Of a stretch of DNA of 64,000 nucleotides, positions 23,690 to 35,654 are shown piece after piece. A model generated the notes under the pieces. The model saw nothing but the letters and a program-made list of their open reading frames with translations. It made no database searches and was not told the origin of the DNA. Source of the stretch: Omphiscola glabra (lineage: Eukaryota; Mollusca; Gastropoda; Lymnaeidae); the NCBI GenBank assembly GCA_964017045.1, contig OZ024809.1:23435618-23499617 (forward strand), given 5' to 3'. Position numbers and translations under genes: made by a program. The number at the start of each line of letters is the position of its first letter. The stretch's first letter is position 1.

Positions 23690-25808
23690 GGAAACAAGAT
23701 GTTTGTGAGTAATAGGTTTAGAAGATGTTTGTGAGTACTAGGTTTACAAGATGTTTGTACGTACTAGGTTAACAAGATGTTTGTGAGTACTATGTTTACA
23801 ATATGTTTGTACGTACTAGGTTAACAAGATGTTTGTACGTATTAGGTTTACAAGATGTTTGTGAGTATTACATTTACAAGATGTTTGTGAGTACTAGGTT
23901 TAAAAGATGTCTCTGAGTATTAGGTTTACAAGATGTTTGTGAGTATTGATTTACAAGATGTTTGTGAGTATTAGGTTTACAAGATGTTTGTGAGTACTAG
24001 GTTTACAAGATGTTTGTGACTATTAGGTTTACAAGCTGTTTGTGAGTACTAGGTTTACAAGCTGTTTGTGAGTACTAGGTTTACAAGATGTTTGTGAGTA
24101 TTAGGTTTACAAGCTGTTTGTGAGTACTAGGTTTACAAGATGTTTGTGAGTATTAGGTTTACAAGCTGTTTGTGAGTATTAGGTTTACAAGCTGTTTGTG
24201 ACTATTAGGTTTACAAGATGTTTGTGAGTATTAGGTTTACAAGCTGTTTGTGAGTACTAGGTTTACAAGATGTTTGTGAGTATTAGGTTTACAAGATGTT
24301 TGTGAGTACTAGGTTTACAAGATGTTTGTGAGTACTAGGTTTACAAAATGTTTGTGAGTATTAGGTTTACAAGATGTTTGTGAGTATTAGGTTTACAAGA
24401 TGTTTGTGACTATTAGGTTTACAAGATGTTTGTGAGTATTAGGTTTACAAGATGATTGTGAGTATTAGGTTTACAAGATGTTTGTGAGTACTAGGTTTAC
24501 AAAATGTTTGTGAGTATAAGTTTACAAGATGTTTGTGAGTATTAGGTTTACAAGATGTTTGTGAGTATTAGGTTTACAAAATGTTTGTGATTATTAGGTT
24601 TACAAGATGTTTGTGAGTATTAGGTTTACAAGATAATTGTGACCATTAGGTTTACAATATGTTTGTGAGTATTAGGTTCACAAGATGTTTGTGAGCATTT
24701 AGTTTACAAGATGTTTGTGAGCATTTAGTTTACAAGATAATTGTGACCATTAGGTTTACAAGATGTTTGTGAGTACTAGGTTTACAAGATGTTTGTGAGT
24801 ACTAGGTTTACAAAATGTTTGTGAGTATTAGGTTTACAAGATGTTTGTGAGTATTAGGTTTACAAGATGTTTGTGAGCATTAGGTTTACAAGATGTTTGT
24901 GAGTACTAGGTTTACAAGATGTTTGTGAGTACTAGGTTTACAAGATGTTTGTGAGTATTAGGTTTACAATATGTTTGTGAGTATTAGGTTTACAAGATGT
25001 TTGTGAGTATTAGGTTTACAAGATGTTTGTGAGCATTAGGTTTACAATATGTTTGTGAGTATTAGGTTTACACGATGTTTGTGAGTATTAGGTTTACAAG
25101 ATGTTTGTGAGTATTAGGTTTACAAGATGTTTGTGAGTATTAGGTTCACAAGATGTTTGTGAGCATTATGTTTACAAGATGTTTGTGAGTATTAGGTTTA
25201 CAAGATGTTTGTTAGTTATAGGTTTACAAGATAATTGTGAGTTTACAAGATGTTTGTGAGTATTAAGTTTACAAGATGTTTGTGAGTATTAGGTTTACAA
25301 GATGTTTGTGAGTATTAGGTTTACAAGATGTTTGTGAGTATTAGTTTTACAAGATGTTGTGAGTATTAGGTTTACAAGATGTTTGTGAGTATTAGGTTTA
25401 CAAGATGTTTGTGAGTACTAGGTTTACAAGATGGTTGTGAGTACTAGGTTTACAAAATGTTTGTGAGTACTAGGTTTACAAGATGTTTGTGAGTACTAGG
25501 TTTACAAGATGGTTGTGAGTACTAGGTTTACAAGATGTTTGTGAGTACTAGGTTTACAAGATGTTTGTGAGTATTAGGTTTACAAGATGGTTGTGAGTAC
25601 TAGGTTTACAAGATGTTTGTGAGTACTAGGTTTACAAGATGTTTGTGAGTATTAGGTTTACAAGATGTTTGTGAGTACTAGGTTTACAAGATGTTTGTGA
25701 GTACTAGGTTTACAAGATGGTTGTGAGTACTAGGTTTACAAGATGTTTCTGAGTATTTGTGAGCATTATGTTTACAAGATGTTTGTGTGTATTAGGTTTA
25801 CAAGATGT
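23690..25808. repeat. 26-bp minisatellite abutting a splice acceptor, about 81 copies
   Basis: The unit is ACAAGATGTTTGTGAGTATT then AGGTTT, with TACT/TATT alternatives and rarer GATAATTGTGACC and GATGGTTG variants. The array begins about 13 bases upstream, in the transcription sense, of the 23,572-23,677 exon. On the transcribed strand each TACT-type unit reads TACTCACAAACATCTTGT. Confidence 0.95.
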
Positions 25809-26589
25809 GATGTCTGTAGGTCAGTCACTTAAAGGATTAAATGGACGAGACACAGCCAGCTTATTTACACAGTTGTACACGTCAGCTATGCTTCTGTTTT
25901 CATTCAAGTACTAATGGATACGTTGAAAGTGCATCGGGTTATTGTTTTGTGTGTGTCTCGTCGTAAAAAAACACTGTTGAAACAGACGTCACCCCCGCCC
26001 TCCGCCATCTTTTAAACAAAAACCTGGCATGTTAACAAAACATGACGACAACAAAACAATCTACTAAACATCATTCGAAGAAATCAGGGTAGGACAGGAC
26101 AACGAGGCTTTCTTCCACCTGTTGTTTTGGGAGACGTCAGATCACAGAGCCGTAAAATTGATGAACTGGATTGTTGCTGTAAACATTTCTATTAATTATG
26201 TGAACACTCTTTAATAGGCCTGACAGAAACATTGCTTAACTAAACACTACCTGATTCACTAGTGGCACTGGAGGAACGTAGCCTCTTTAGTGCCGATGGA
26301 ACAACCAACAGCGGCAAATCCCAGGGGAGATGATCGGTAATATATGTCAAGACAAATTATTTTAACATCAACAACAGTACAGCGAAACGCGTAGTTTGTA
26401 CATCGACATTGACCTGTTATACAATACCTTAAGGTCATACTATCTGTCAAGGGAGTTCAGCCATTGCTGTATTATGCTCATTTACATCCCATCTAGTGCT
26501 AACATGGACAGGCTACCGATAGTCTATCGGATATAATCCATGATTTTAAAACAAAAAAAAACCCAGACTCCGATTGTCTTGCTAAGGAG

Positions 26590-26845
26590 GACTTCATTCA
26601 CTTGTTCCCGGACAAATCCATACCGACATACAACCAGTGTGTTACACTTCATTCACTTGTCACTGGATAAATCCATACCGACATACAACCAGTATGTTAC
26701 ACGTCATTCACGTGTCATTGGATACATACATACCGACATACAACCAGTAAGTTTCACTTCATTCACTTGTCACTGGATACATCCATGCAGACATACAACC
26801 AGTATGTTGCACTTCATCTACTTGTTACTGGATACATCCATAATT
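26590..26845. repeat. 55-bp minisatellite
   Basis: Nearly five copies; key stretches ACTTCATTCACTTGTCACTGG and ACATACAACCAGTATGTT. Confidence 0.9.
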
Positions 26846-27162
26846 TAGAAACTATTTGGTTGCGTTGTTTATTTCATCGACACTAACAAGATAAAATACA
26901 CATGTTAAGGTTGATCTGAAGAGGCGTTTGGAGCAAGGTATGTAGTTTTGGAGAGTATTGATTTCAAGTGGCTGTTATGGGCAACGAACTCAAACAGGGA
27001 AGGCAGGTGGTGAAATGGCAATGGTTTAGGGTAGGGATCAGAAACGTTTTATAGTAATGAGAAATTTTTCAAAATTAATCTGCTTAGAAATCATTTAGGG
27101 TGACGCGGGAGCGGCTAGATTATTTAAATATCATTATAGTTTTTTTTATTGTGCATCTGTTT

Positions 27163-27505
27163 CTTCAAAGAGACGCTCGTAGCCCTTCAAAGAGACGCAT
27201 ATGGCCCTTCAAAGAGATGCATGTGGCCCTTCATAGAGATGCATGTGGCCCTTCAAAGAGATGCATGTGACCCTTCAAAGAGATGCATGTGGCACATCAA
27301 AGAGACGCTCGTAGCCCTTCAAAGAGATGCATTTGGCACTTCAAAGAGACGCTCGTAGCCCTTCAAAGAGATGCATGTGACCTTTCAAAGAGATGCATGT
27401 GGCCCTTCAAAGAGACACTCGTAGCCCTTAAAAGAAATGCATGTGGCCTTTCAAAAGGACGCTTGTGGCACTTCAAAGAGATGCATGTGGCCCTTCAAAG
27501 ATACG
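27163..27505. repeat. 22-bp minisatellite
   Basis: About 16 copies of CCCTTCAAAGAGATGCATGT plus GG, mixed with a variant unit containing AGAGACGCTCGTAGCCC. A mostly open plus-strand frame (VALQRDA) is a repeat artefact. Confidence 0.9.
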
Positions 27506-28654
27506 TTGTGAACTTAAAGATGCGGGCCGGCAACCACTGGAATAGGCGATTTATATAATAGATCTTCAATTTTTCGTCGGGTTTTAAACGACTTTATATA
27601 TACATAAATATATTTAAAAGGTGGTACAGACTACGTGGTAGATGGGAAGCGTTAACTTCGATGGCAACTAAGAGAAGACAAAATCTGAAATAAAACCCGG
27701 AAATGGAGTCCCATAGGCGGCCTGACATTGACAGAATGAAAAGTCCGATAACTCCAGGGACGTGGAAAGCATAAAGAGCGCAATAAAACACACGCAATTT
27801 TAATTTAATTTTTTTTTAAATGTCACTGCTGTTCATTTGCTGTATGCTGGTCTATTTCTAGTTTTCTTGACTCAGTCTGGCCATTGGATCCCATAGGAAA
27901 GGACGAGAGAGTGAGGCTGACGAACTGAACAACTCTCTCTCTCTCCCTTAAAACAAAATACAGTTCAAATCAAGGGCTACCACTCAAGTCGAATAATGTC
28001 TTGGTCAGCTTGGCATGTGAAGGAAGAACAATAATAATACGCAGTTCTACTCTACCATGACCTGTGACTCATTCATCGGATTCGTCCAAACATCGTAGCA
28101 AATATTTCATGGAACAAATACCACGTTGGAGTTGGAGCTGTGAGATGAACGTCAAGTTAGATTCGAGAGTTTATTCGAGAGAACAACATATAAATGGGAC
28201 TTATGGTTGCACAGTTGTGTGCTTAAACTTTTCGAAACTCACTTTCAAGGAGAAAAGAAGCACAATAGTATACAAATAACGAAGCGCAATAGTATACACG
28301 TGACGAGAAGATAAAGATGTACAACTGAATTTTACATCGACAATTCTGTGAGGAGTTATGACGGCATGAGCTGCGTTCTTCTAAAGAAAAGAACTATGTT
28401 TTCCAACATATAAAGGGATTTTGTTTCTATTTCTTATCTATCATTATTATTTTTTATTATTTGTGTAGTGAGTGTGTGGAGGTCTGGAGCAGTGTGCATC
28501 TAAGATTACAATATGATACAGATAAAGAAAAAAACAGGTTAATGAAAAATAAATAATATTAGTTGAAAGATTATTTTAAATATTTTAAGTATTTTTTTTT
28601 AAATTCAACGATCACTTTTGAGGACCACTGATTGTAGAGTAAAGCATGTGACAA

Positions 28655-29386
28655 TCGTATCTGGAAATTCGTTTGAAAGAAATTTCGTAAACGGAAAATT
28701 GATCGACGGAAATTCGATCGAACGGACATTTAATCGAATCTTTTTTTTTTTTTTTCAGTTTGCACGTTAAAATGTTTCGTCAAATTTCTTTTTTAAACGC
28801 ATTATTTTGTTTTACTGTATAGCATAAAATTCAAAAAGCACAGAATATTGCGGCTGAAATTGTTCTTCGTAAACGCAAATTCGACCACGCTAAAACTCTT
28901 CTGAGAGAACTGCATTGGCTGCCGGTGCGCGCTCGCATAGAGTACAAAATTGCAACTCTGGGCTACCGCTGCTTGCATGACCTGGCGCCGTCCTATCTCC
29001 AAGCGCTCATGACGCCATATGTACCGACTAGACAACTCAGCTCATCCGATAGTGGCAAACTCTCGATACCGCGTGTTCGCCTTGAGACTTACGGAAAGCG
29101 CACGTTCGCATTTGCTGGCCCAACTATTTGGAACACCCTTCCTGACGCTCTCAGACACAGCCAGACGCTGGAGTCCTTCAAGACAAATTTAAAAACTCAT
29201 CTATTTCGCAAACACTTTATGGGGTGAAGTGGTCTACCATCTTTTTCAGCTAGTTATTAACTCCCAGCTTTGTTTTTGTACCGCTCTTCGAGCCTTTGGG
29301 GATGAAGCGAGATTTTTCAAATGAACTTTGTTATTATTATTATAGCTGGTCGACGAAATTTCTTTCAAACAAATTTCAGGTATCCG
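28655..29386. mobile_element. Second foldback MITE copy, split by a LINE insertion
   Basis: The left arm (28,655-28,815) has GGAAATTCGTTTGAAAGAAA then TTTCGTAAACGGAAAATTGA. The right arm (29,345-29,386) has GACGAAATTTCTTTCAAACA then AATTTCAGGTATCC. Both match the arms of the 6,465-6,685 element. The arms are separated by the LINE fragment listed next. No clear target duplication around this copy. Confidence 0.7.
28816..29345 (+). mobile_element. 5'-truncated non-LTR retrotransposon 3' end
   Basis: Open from about 28,828 to a stop at 29,225-29,227: KIQKAQNIAAEIVLRKRKFD, LLRELHWLPVRARIEYKIAT, SYLQALMTPYVPTRQLSSSD, TFAFAGPTIWNTLPDALRHS and LKTHLFRKHFMG. The LHWLPV.xRI.YKI and WN.LP..LR motifs mark the C-terminus of LINE ORF2 proteins of a type common in molluscs and cnidarians. 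A short 3' region ends in a (TTA)n tail at 29,330-29,345. No catalytic domain remains, so this is a dead copy. Its ends coincide with the interruption in the MITE. Confidence 0.85.
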
Positions 29387-30064
29387 TTAAAAATATCCCA
29401 CAAAACTATCGGATGCGTTGATGACAAAGATTTAAATGTTTCAATATTAAAATTGACACATGGAAGCATAAAAATCAATTGATCGATTCTTAATCATTTC
29501 TTACCATTTTTTTCACTTGACTTTTCCGTCGGTCAGTCGAATGCGAATGACCTGATTTAGTCGACTGGAAACAAGTGAATTCGGGTCAAGGTTCAACCCT
29601 GTACCAGTCTCCGGCCACCATTGCCCCATTTGTACAGCATCTATCTAATGTGGGCCACGCATCTCATTCCCCGGGACGTTGGGGTCAGACCAAGCCGTAG
29701 AGTTTTATGGCCATCGGATCTGTCTTCGAGACGCCGTATCTCAAAGCGTTTTATGGACGTGACATCAGACCGGACCGAATCCATGGTGGTATTGGGGGAC
29801 ACAAATGTCCACATGATATTCGAATATTGGTGGTGTATGGTTAAAAAAAAACGATACTTTTATTTGTTGATTTTTTTCATCCCTTATTTTATGATATAAA
29901 ATGTTACGTGTTAGAATACGAAGATGGAATGTTTCTGCGACAATAGCATTGCAGTGTGCTGGACTGGCAAGCTTCTCATTGTCTCATTGTATCAAGATAA
30001 AATCATTAAATCCAGCGCGTAATCATTAATATCAGTATGTGTATCTTTGCACACTGCCATAAGA

Positions 30065-30200
30065 ACGCTAATGACATCCAACAGCCATAATGACGCTAAT
30101 GTGTTACCCATATGACATCCAACAGTCATAATGACGCTAATGTGTTATCCATATGACATCCAACAGCCATAATGACGCTAATGTGTAACCCATATGACAG
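30065..30200. repeat. 41-bp minisatellite
   Basis: About three copies; key stretch CATCCAACAGCCATAATGAC then GCTAATGTGTTA. Confidence 0.88.
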
Positions 30201-30639
30201 CTTACAGCCTTATATACTCTGTATGATACGCACATTCAGTTTCTGTAATATTGAAAAATATAGACTGACGCAAAATGTTACTGGTAATAATTTAACAGGT
30301 CTGATTAGCATCGAAACGGTGCGGGGGCGGATGGGGGGGGTGGTGTCGGGATAAAATTTAAAATAATAAAAAAAATTAAAACTTGTGTCATTTTGATCTA
30401 ATGCAAACAGCTAAATAATATTATTTTTTAAATGTCAGAACCATTTGTTTGTCCTTTTTTTTTTACTAGTAAGAGCACTCGTTAGAGTTGCATTGAAAAT
30501 GACGTCTCCGCTATCACCACCATCATCTCCCACTCCACACACACACAAATCAATCGGCTAAAACATCTTTAAACACAATCATATGTTCTATAATTTTCCT
30601 TGATAAATATCTTCAGCCAATATTCCCGATGACACGGCC

Positions 30640-31097
30640 ATCTTTAGCACTGAGTCTAACACTCCTCTAAACAAATCACTTATGTGTTTAAAGACGACCA
30701 TCTTTAGCACTGAGTCTAACACTCCTCTAAACAAATCACTTATGTGTTTAAAGACGGCCATCTTTAGCACTGAGTCTAACACTCCTCTAAACAAATCACT
30801 TATGTGTTTAAAGACGGCCATCTTTAGCACTGAGTCTAACACTCCTCTAAACAAATCACTTATGTGTTTAAAGACGGCCATCTTTAGCACTGAGTCTAAC
30901 ACTCCTCTAAACAAATCACTTATGTGTTTAAACACGGCCATCTTTAGCACTGAGTCTAACTCTCCTCTAAACAAATCACTTATGTGTTTAAACACGGCCA
31001 TCTTTAGCACTGAGTCTAACACTCCTCTAAACAAATCACTTATGTGTTTAAACACGGCCATCTTTAGCGCTGAGTCTAAAACTCCTCTAAACAAATA
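30640..31097. repeat. 60-bp near-perfect tandem array
   Basis: Seven to eight copies of exactly 60 bp; key stretches GGCCATCTTTAGCACTGAGT, CTAACACTCCTCTAAACAAA and TCACTTATGTGTTTAAA. Variants are ordered along the array: AGACGACC once, AGACGGCC next, ACACGGCC last. Open on both strands (168 codons on minus with FRGVLDSVLKMAVFKHISDL repeats; 144 on plus), again because 60 is divisible by three. Confidence 0.95.
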
Positions 31098-31744
31098 CTT
31101 TCTTTTTTTTTTTTAAACACGGGCATCTTGACAATAAGGCTAAAAATAATACGCGCTTTTTGTGTGCCGTCTGCTCAACTCAAGTTGACCAGATATGGCT
31201 CGAAGTCGGGATAGGAATAAAATATGAACCCAAAGCCGCAAGAAAAAAAAATCTGGAAAAAAAAATAGCTGGGACTAAAACGGGAAAAACGTTTTAGAGG
31301 TTTTGGGGGGAGGGGGGAATAGTGGAATTTTCGTTGTCCTTGGTTTACGACTAGGTGAAAAGCTGAGGCGGTGGGACTGATTTATTACGAGTGGGATATG
31401 TTGACCCAGCTGAAATAAAACAAATACGAGTGAGATGGATGGAGAAGAGACGAGAGAAGATGGAGGGTGAAAGGATCGGGTTGAAAGCAAGAAACATGAC
31501 CAAGATGGAGTACGGAACTCTTCAGTGTGGAGGGCTTGCCAGTTTGATGAACTCTCTAGATGGCAAAGTTTAAGAATTTTTTATTTTTTTTAAGTCCATC
31601 ATTTGATGAAAATACTTTTGGGTTCCATATTTTATATTTATTTTTTTAAATGCTTTTTGTGGTGTTGGTTTATTTATTCACCGGTTTAAATCGTTGTCAG
31701 TATGTGCAACAATGATTTAAACACTGTGTGATATTATACCACAG

Positions 31745-32085
31745 TGTATATAATCAGCTAGATAGAATCAGATAAATATAATCAGATATATATAATGAGA
31801 TAGATATAATCAGCTAAATATAATCAGATAGATATAATCAGATAGATATAATCAGATAGATATAATCAGATAGATATAATCAGCTAAATATAATCAGATA
31901 GATATAATCAGATAGATATAATCAGATAGATAGAATCAGCTAAATATAATCAGATAGATATAATCAGCTAAATATAATCAGCTAAATATAATCAGCTAAA
32001 TATAATCAGCTAAATATAATCAGCTAAATATAATCAGCTAAATATAATCAGATAGATATAATCAGATTGATATAATCAGATAGAG
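31745..32085. repeat. 14-bp minisatellite
   Basis: About 24 copies of ATAATCAGATAGAT or ATAATCAGCTAAAT. The two types form homogeneous blocks, with seven consecutive CTAAAT-type units near 31,975-32,045. Confidence 0.92.
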
Positions 32086-32759
32086 TGTAAGCATTTATGA
32101 TTTATCAAGTGTGGCTAGCGTGTCGTAACCGTTCTCTAAATTGTGTGAGCTACCAGTCAGTGGAGATACTTAATTTTTGGGCGTGATGGTTGGGGTCGTC
32201 GTAACACATATGTATGTACATATATTAGAATTATATGGCGATAAACATTTGTAAAGAGGACAAGGTAGAATTTTTAAAGATGAATTGTGTTTCTTTTAAA
32301 AAATTAGTTTAACGAAGACATTATGTGCACATATATTAGGATTTTTATCGATGATTATAAATGAGGTGATACTGCAATCAGACTGTATTTACAGAAATCA
32401 AAGTCCCAATACATAGATAAAGAGATCCATCAAAAATTATTGAAAAAAAAAAACAAGAATCGAATAAAAGCCTTCATCAGTAAAAAAGAAAAAAAGATGG
32501 TAATCATAAACATTAAATCCAAATCTGAGACTTTACTCGTAGACATTTTTTATTTAATGGCACCAAAGTTAAACAATGGTTCGGCTGCTTATTCTTCCAA
32601 ACATCAACAAAGATTAATTAAAACAAGGAAGTAGTCTATTCCAATTGTCTGGCTTCCTTTGGGGCTGAAGAATTACTATTATAATCACACAATAAATATT
32701 ACTTTAAAAAAAATATTAGTAGAAAATTATTCACTTTTATATTACTTTTAAAATGCATG

Positions 32760-32885
32760 TATCTACATTTCACCACTACAGATGATAGCTTGCCATGTTT
32801 CTACATATTTTACAGCTACAGATGATACCTTGTCATGTCTCAACATTTCACCACTACAGAGGATACCTTGTCATGTCTCTAAATT
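32760..32885. repeat. Three diverged tandem copies of about 45 bp
   Basis: Shared elements ATTTCACCACTACAGATGAT and CTTGTCATGTCT. Confidence 0.7.
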
Positions 32886-33589
32886 AATGTAAGGTTTTCA
32901 CGTCTTTCCCATTTCTTCTAACGATAGCTGAGAGAAGCGTTTTTTATTACGAGTGTTACGAACTGCTAATTGTGGGGGGGGGGGGGGGGAAATTAACAGT
33001 TCTATGGCTTCATTACGTCTTGGGATAATTGTTTAACAACACAATGATTTATATGACATGTGGCTCTTTATTGAACAAATGGCGCATCCTCTTTCATCCG
33101 CTTTCTCTCTGCAACTCCATTACCCTTATTAAATCATAAAAACAACAACGTCATCTCCCTTACTCAAACACGTTTCAAATACAAAGCACATAGCAACAGC
33201 TACACCGATACTCTCAGCACCAAATACTGGCCCCTCCATCCAAAACACGAAGAAATCATTAAGAACGAGCCGCTTCACATTCCAGCCCTGAGCTTGTTAA
33301 ACTAGGACCAGATTTTCCACATGAGTGGAATGACCGCTTCTGGTATCATTGAGCGTCCTTACGGAGACATCAGTGTCTAAACCAGATTTTGTGTTAACGT
33401 GATCGGAATACAAAAGGAGCCCGGCCCCGGTAATTCAATGGATCACTCATTCCGTCTAGGTCATAATCAAATCCACACTGTATCCATACAACCTTGAACT
33501 TCATTGCATCGATTGAGCCTTTGCGATAATTTCGGTACAATTACTTATCTTATCCTAAACTTGAATTCTCAATACATGTTTTGGTTTCC

Positions 33590-33978
33590 GTCACTCGAAA
33601 AGGTTAAAATTAGGTTGGTGATTGTTCTGCCACCAATGCTGACTGTCCTTACATGCGTTTCCAGTGCATCTGACATTATTCTCAGCCTTGTCGAACTCCA
33701 ACCGTGGTCTTGAACCATTCTCCGATGTTATTGTTGAAGAAGAGTGTGCTGGTGGCCTTATCATAGAGGCTGCTTATCATTCTGGTTAAGTTTATGTTGA
33801 TGTTGTAGTGTCTCATGGTGGCCCATAAAGCAGCATGCCAAACCCTGTCGAATGCCTTCTTGAAATCCACAAAGACGTGGTATAGGTTTTTTTGGTGTTG
33901 AGCATATTTCTCACATAGTATCCAGAGGTCTAGGATCTGATCAGTAGAAAATATGGAACGACAAAAATATAGCTCCCA
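33590..33978 (-). mobile_element. RTE-type LINE: inverted reverse-transcriptase fragment
   Basis: The minus strand reads STDQILDLWILCEKYAQHQK, NLYHVFVDFKKAFDRVWHAA, then ISSLYDKATSTLFFNNNIGE and TVGVRQG. VDFKKAFD is reverse-transcriptase motif A (catalytic Asp) and GVRQG is motif B. Downstream pieces IMSDALE, VSIGGRTITNL survive out of frame; a block between GVRQG and IMSDALE is deleted. The YADD region is missing. It abuts, head to head, the plus-strand 3' part of the same kind of element. Dead copy. Confidence 0.85.
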
Positions 33979-34428
33979 GCACAAAAATCAGGCTGATGCG
34001 CTCATTAGTCTTCTCCATTTTCTTATATGCCTGTGAGTCCTGGACATTAACAGCAGAACTTGAAAAGAAAATAAAGGCGATGGAGATGAGATGTTACAGA
34101 GGCATTCTTGGCATCTGCCATAGAGACCATAACACCAATGAACAAGTAAAAGAAAAGATTCGTCAAAACAACTGGGCAGTATGATGACCTCCTGGCGTCT
34201 GTAAAAAAGCGCAAACTTGAATGGTATGGCCACGTGACCAGAAAACAAGGGCTCGCAAAAGAAATCTTGCAGGACACAACTAGAGGAGGAAGAAGAAGAG
34301 GAAGACAGAGAAAAAAATGGGAAGATAATATCAAAGAATGGACGGGATTACAACTAGGCGATGCTATGCATAGGGCAGGAGACCAAAGGTCGCAAGACTA
34401 CTGGGCATGATGATGATGATGATGATGT
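33979..34428 (+). mobile_element. RTE-type LINE: 3' part with C-terminal coding and (ATG)n tail
   Basis: The plus strand reads KIRLMRSLVFSIFLYACESW then EKKIKAMEMRCYRGILGICH and RDHNTNEQVKEKIR. A frameshift follows, then YDDLLASVKKRKLEWYGHVT, RKQGLAKEILQDTTRGGRRR and NIKEWTGLQLGDAMHRAGDQ. This is the conserved C-terminal domain of RTE-like ORF2 (YACESWTL, WYGHV.R motifs). It ends in a GATGATGATG tail at about 34,406-34,428, the short-repeat 3' end usual for RTE elements. With the inverted fragment to its left it forms a 5'-inverted insertion. Confidence 0.87.
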
Positions 34429-34448
34429 TGATTCTCTGTTATCATGTA

Positions 34449-34686
34449 CTAGAAAATATAACCCGGTGTCACCGGGTGTAATAATGGATGACTTACTGCC
34501 CTATTTTCTACCAGCAATGGCGAAATCTCAACATCTACAAATTCAATATTTTCCCGTGTAACTAATTTGGTTTTGATGCACTGTACTCTCAACATATATA
34601 TAAAATTACAATTTTCAACACCCTTAAAATATATATTAAGAAATATTAAATCATTCCTTCTAAAACAATGAATTTGTATGTATAGA
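34449..34686 (-). mobile_element. Short non-autonomous Helitron candidate
   Basis: On the minus strand it would begin TCTATACATACAAATTC and end with a perfect 8-bp stem, ACCCGGTG/CACCGGGT, 12 bases before a terminal CTAG. The insertion point reads A^T (flanking A at 34,448 and T at 34,687). 5'-TC, 3' hairpin plus CTRR and A^T are the Helitron hallmarks. 238 bp, no ORF. Confidence 0.62.
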
Positions 34687-34925
34687 TGTCTACGTTTCTA
34701 AAATTTTTATCGTCTTTTATTAACTTTGCCTACGCAACAATTGGTCAAGCCCCTGAACTAAAAAGAAATCATTTTCTACATATTGTAAAAACCTATCATT
34801 AATTGTTTATCAAAAATATGTGTGCCATTTTAATTATTATGAAAATTGACGTAGTATTTATCTTTATCATGACAATTATTATTGTGTTTAACAATCTGAG
34901 CGTAACGCATCTACATTGGCGCCTT

Positions 34926-34955
34926 CATATCTATATCTATATATATATCTTTGTG
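34926..34955. repeat. (TATC/TA)n microsatellite
   Basis: TATCTATATCTATATATATA run. Confidence 0.65.
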
Positions 34956-35117
34956 AAAGTTAGTATGCCAGTCAAAGTATTTCTTTGAAATTCAATGGAT
35001 TAACTGGAATTAGTCTTGAAGATCGGTTTACAGAGTCTAAAACTATTTACTTCAATAAGGTGTCACCGACATTGGGCCACTTAGTGATAATGAGGTTTTA
35101 AGATCAGGTTAACCTTA

Positions 35118-35200
35118 ACAATCATCATACTAAACACAATCATCATATTAAACACAATCATCATACTAAACACAATCATCATAATAAACACAATCAACAA
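35118..35200. repeat. 18-bp minisatellite
   Basis: About 4.5 copies of ACAATCATCATACTAAAC. Confidence 0.88.
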
Positions 35201-35237
35201 CAACAACAACTCGATTATGTTAAATGTTACAAGTGGG

Positions 35238-35473
35238 CAGAGGCGTAGCTAGAGTGTTTGGCGCCGGGGACAAAATTCGCGCCCGGGGACAAGATTCGCG
35301 CCCTAGGACAAGATTCGCGCCCGCGGATAAGATTCATTTTAAAGCGCCCTCTTTTCCTTTTTTCAACTCTCAAACCCATTATTTTCATCAATCCAATAAT
35401 ACCAAAGCACATTTTGGCGCCCCTAACTAGCTGGCGCCCGGGTACATCTGTACACCCCTACGCTACGCCTCTG
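35238..35473. mobile_element. hAT miniature element, 8-bp duplication CAAGTGGG
   Basis: Ends CAGAGGCGTAGC...GCTACGCCTCTG form a terminal inverted repeat. CAAGTGGG occurs immediately outside both ends (35,230-35,237 and 35,474-35,481). 8-bp duplications and CAG.GGCG ends are typical of hAT elements. 236 bp, no transposase. The interior carries three or four short GGACAAGATTCGCGCCC repeats near its left end. A related copy lies in the opposite orientation at 40,584. Confidence 0.87.
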
Positions 35474-35654
35474 CAAGTGGGGAAGCGATGTCACATATTT
35501 GCTTTGCGCTCATGCTGCGATTTTGATAAGATAAGACTATGTATAGACAAATGTCCATAATGAAAATAGTATTTTGAATTATGTATCTTTCATATTTTTG
35601 CATGATTGTATGGTAGACATTTCAGAAGCTGACTTTTTAATGTATGTATATTTA

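Noticed and set aside
30588..31094. 168-codon minus frame and 144-codon plus frame in the 60-bp array.
   Set aside because: Both strands are open only because the unit is divisible by three and lacks stops.
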